6,307 bases of DNA from Acidimicrobiales bacterium (GTDB taxonomy: Bacteria; Actinomycetota; Acidimicrobiia; Acidimicrobiales; SZUA-35), in NCBI GenBank assembly GCA_024641625.1, contig JAHECQ010000236.1, positions 1-6,307 of the forward strand, written 5' to 3'. Below the pieces are notes generated by a model. It was not told the origin of the DNA. It searched no databases and saw nothing but the letters and a program-made list of their open reading frames with translations. Position numbers and translations under genes: made by a program. This document shows positions 4,745 through 6,307 of the stretch, piece by piece; positions within the stretch are counted from its first letter, which is position 1, and every line of letters begins with the position of its first letter.

Positions 4745-6307
4745 ATGCGACTGCTGGTGGCCAATCGCGGCGAGATCGCTCGTCGCATCTTCCGTACCGC
4801 GTCGGCCATGGGAATCGAAACCGTGGCCGTCTACGCCGATGGCGACATCGACGCGCCCTTCGCACGCGAGGCCGACCAGGCGGTGGCGCTCGGCGGGCGA
4901 TCGGCCACCGACTCCTACCTCGACGGAACGAAGGTGCTCGAGGCCGCCCGTCGGGTGGGTGCCGACGCCATCCATCCCGGCTACGGCTTCCTGTCGGAGA
5001 ACGCCGCCTTCGCCCAAGCGGTCATCGACGCCGGCATCGTCTGGGTCGGCCCGCCACCCACCGCCATCGCGGCCATGGGTGACAAGCTCGAGGCCAAACG
5101 CTTGATGGTGGCCTCCGGTGTGCCGACGTTGCCGTCGGTGGAGTTGCACGATCACACCGACGTGGACGCCGAGGCGGCCGCCATCGGCTACCCCGTCCTC
5201 ATCAAGGCCGCGGCCGGCGGCGGCGGCAAGGGCATGCGTGTCGTGCATGCTCCCGATGGTCTCGCTGCGGCCATCGAGGGGGCGCAGCGCGAGGCGTTGA
5301 ACTCCTTCGGCAACGCCACCGTCTTCCTCGAGAAATACCTGCCGGCGCCGCGCCACGTCGAAATCCAGGTGCTCGGCGACCAGCACGGCAATCTCGTGCA
5401 TTGCTTCGAACGGGAATGCTCGATCCAGCGCCGCCATCAGAAGGTGGTCGAAGAAGCCCCCAGCCCGGCCGTCACCCCGGAGATCCGGGCGGCCATGGGC
5501 GCCACCGCCATCGAGGCGGTTCGGGCCATCGGGTACTCCTCGGCCGGCACCGTCGAGTTCCTGCTCGACGACGAGGGCGGCTTCTACTTCCTCGAGATGA
5601 ACACCCGCCTGCAGGTCGAACACCCGGTCACCGAGGAGATCACCGGCCTCGATCTCGTGCGCCAACAGATCCTCGTGGCCTCCGGCGAGCCGCTCGGATT
5701 CGATCAGGACGACCTTGCCATCTCCGGTCATGCCATCGAGGTGCGCCTGTACGCCGAGGACCCCTCCAACGACTTCCTCCCCGCCGTGGGCACCCTGGAT
5801 CGTTGGGCTCCACCGTCGCATCCCGTCGCCCGCTTCGATTCCGGGGTCGAGACCGGCTCGGCGGTCGGCGTCGAGTTCGACCCGATGCTGGCCAAGGTCA
5901 TCGTCCATGGGCCGACCAGGGTCGAGGCGGCGCGGCGCCTGGCGCTCGTCCTCGAGCGGATGACCATCGCCGGGGTCACCACCAACCGGGACTTCCTGGT
6001 GGCCACGCTGCGTCACGACGCCTTTCTGGCCGGCGACACCCACACCGACTTCATCGAGCGCTTCCAGCCTGCGTCACGGTTCTCCCCGTCGCCGGCCACC
6101 CTCGACAGGGCGCTGGTGGCTGCCGCCATGTGGAACCAGGCGGCCAACCGACGTCGGGCGAGTGTGCTCGGCTTCATGCGCACGGGCTTTCGGAACTCCG
6201 TCATGCCTCCGCAACAACTGCGCTTCGACCTCGTCGGTCGCCCGGTCGACGACGCCGGCGACGAGGTGTCGATCTCGTATCGGTCGGAGCGCGGGGGTTC
6301 GTTTGCG
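4745..6307 (+). CDS. Acyl-CoA carboxylase biotin-carboxylase (alpha) subunit, N-terminal part
   Basis: The frame runs open to the right edge and gives 521 residues of a protein normally about 650-680 long. It carboxylates biotin using ATP and bicarbonate as partner of the beta subunit just upstream. The biotin carboxylase N-domain begins MRLLVANRGEIARR and contains HPGYGFLSEN (77-86). The ATP-grasp domain has IKAAAGGGGKGMR (153-165), EKY (196-198), HVEIQ (204-208), RECSIQRRHQKVVEE (ending at 237) and EMNTRLQVEHP (284-294, catalytic Arg288 and Glu292). The C-domain has EVRLYAEDP (from 332). From about 450 on a beta-subunit-binding (BT) domain begins, with GFRN near 480. The biotin-carrier domain with its AMKM lysine lies outside the window. 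ATG 4745 fits the family N-terminus. An in-frame GTG at 4700, four bases after the beta-subunit stop with a weak AGG before it, would add 15 residues and is a real alternative. Either way the two subunits look translationally linked. Confidence 0.93.
   Translation, partial: MRLLVANRGEIARRIFRTASAMGIETVAVYADGDIDAPFAREADQAVALGGRSATDSYLDGTKVLEAARRVGADAIHPGYGFLSENAAFAQAVIDAGIVWVGPPPTAIAAMGDKLEAKRLMVASGVPTLPSVELHDHTDVDAEAAAIGYPVLIKAAAGGGGKGMRVVHAPDGLAAAIEGAQREALNSFGNATVFLEKYLPAPRHVEIQVLGDQHGNLVHCFERECSIQRRHQKVVEEAPSPAVTPEIRAAMGATAIEAVRAIGYSSAGTVEFLLDDEGGFYFLEMNTRLQVEHPVTEEITGLDLVRQQILVASGEPLGFDQDDLAISGHAIEVRLYAEDPSNDFLPAVGTLDRWAPPSHPVARFDSGVETGSAVGVEFDPMLAKVIVHGPTRVEAARRLALVLERMTIAGVTTNRDFLVATLRHDAFLAGDTHTDFIERFQPASRFSPSPATLDRALVAAAMWNQAANRRRASVLGFMRTGFRNSVMPPQQLRFDLVGRPVDDAGDEVSISYRSERGGSFA

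Noticed and set aside
3921..5105. Arg/His/Pro-rich plus-strand open frame spanning the beta/alpha junction
   Set aside because: Out-of-frame reading of two well-supported genes; low-complexity basic composition typical of shadow frames. It does not indicate a fusion or frameshift.
4733..6043. 436-codon minus-strand open frame opposite the biotin carboxylase gene
   Set aside because: Antisense shadow of the biotin carboxylase; composition follows the opposite strand's third-position GC bias.

Overview
The base composition is very GC-rich, start codons include GTG, coding genes lack clear Shine-Dalgarno sequences, and four gene starts have a TAnnnT-like -10 element 6-7 bases in front. This points to a high-GC actinobacterium. 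The protein sequences would fit an Acidimicrobiia-like lineage, but that placement rests on general resemblance and not on a search.

Layout. Two genes run on the minus strand: the N-terminal part of an AtuA-family (DUF1446) protein, cut by the left edge of the window, and upstream of it a ribonuclease Z. Between them lies a 212-base gap with an unusual composite structure: five tandem copies of an 18-base unit, starting a few bases past the rnz stop, followed three bases later by a perfect 10-base inverted repeat whose arms each hold a GTGCAC palindrome. A 144-base divergent gap (1797-1940) then separates rnz from three plus-strand genes. That gap holds back-to-back putative leaderless promoters and a perfect 8-9-8 inverted repeat that looks like an operator. 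The plus-strand genes are a zinc-dependent medium-chain dehydrogenase, the carboxyltransferase (beta) subunit of a biotin-dependent acyl-CoA carboxylase, and its biotin-carboxylase (alpha) subunit. The alpha subunit is cut by the right edge before its biotin-carrier domain.

Function. The beta and alpha genes are almost certainly one transcription unit and encode the two halves of one acyl-CoA carboxylase of the AccD2/AccA2, methylcrotonyl-CoA or geranyl-CoA type. An AtuA homologue close by recalls the Pseudomonas acyclic terpene (citronellol/geraniol) utilisation clusters, where AtuA accompanies geranyl-CoA carboxylase. The dehydrogenase could feed such a pathway by oxidising an alcohol. The true substrate cannot be read from the sequence. 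Ribonuclease Z is a tRNA 3'-end processing housekeeping enzyme and probably an unrelated neighbour.

I did not find a clearly new multi-gene system. The most interesting non-coding signals are the repeat/inverted-repeat element at 702-834, the dyad at 1877-1901, and the consistent leaderless promoter layout.
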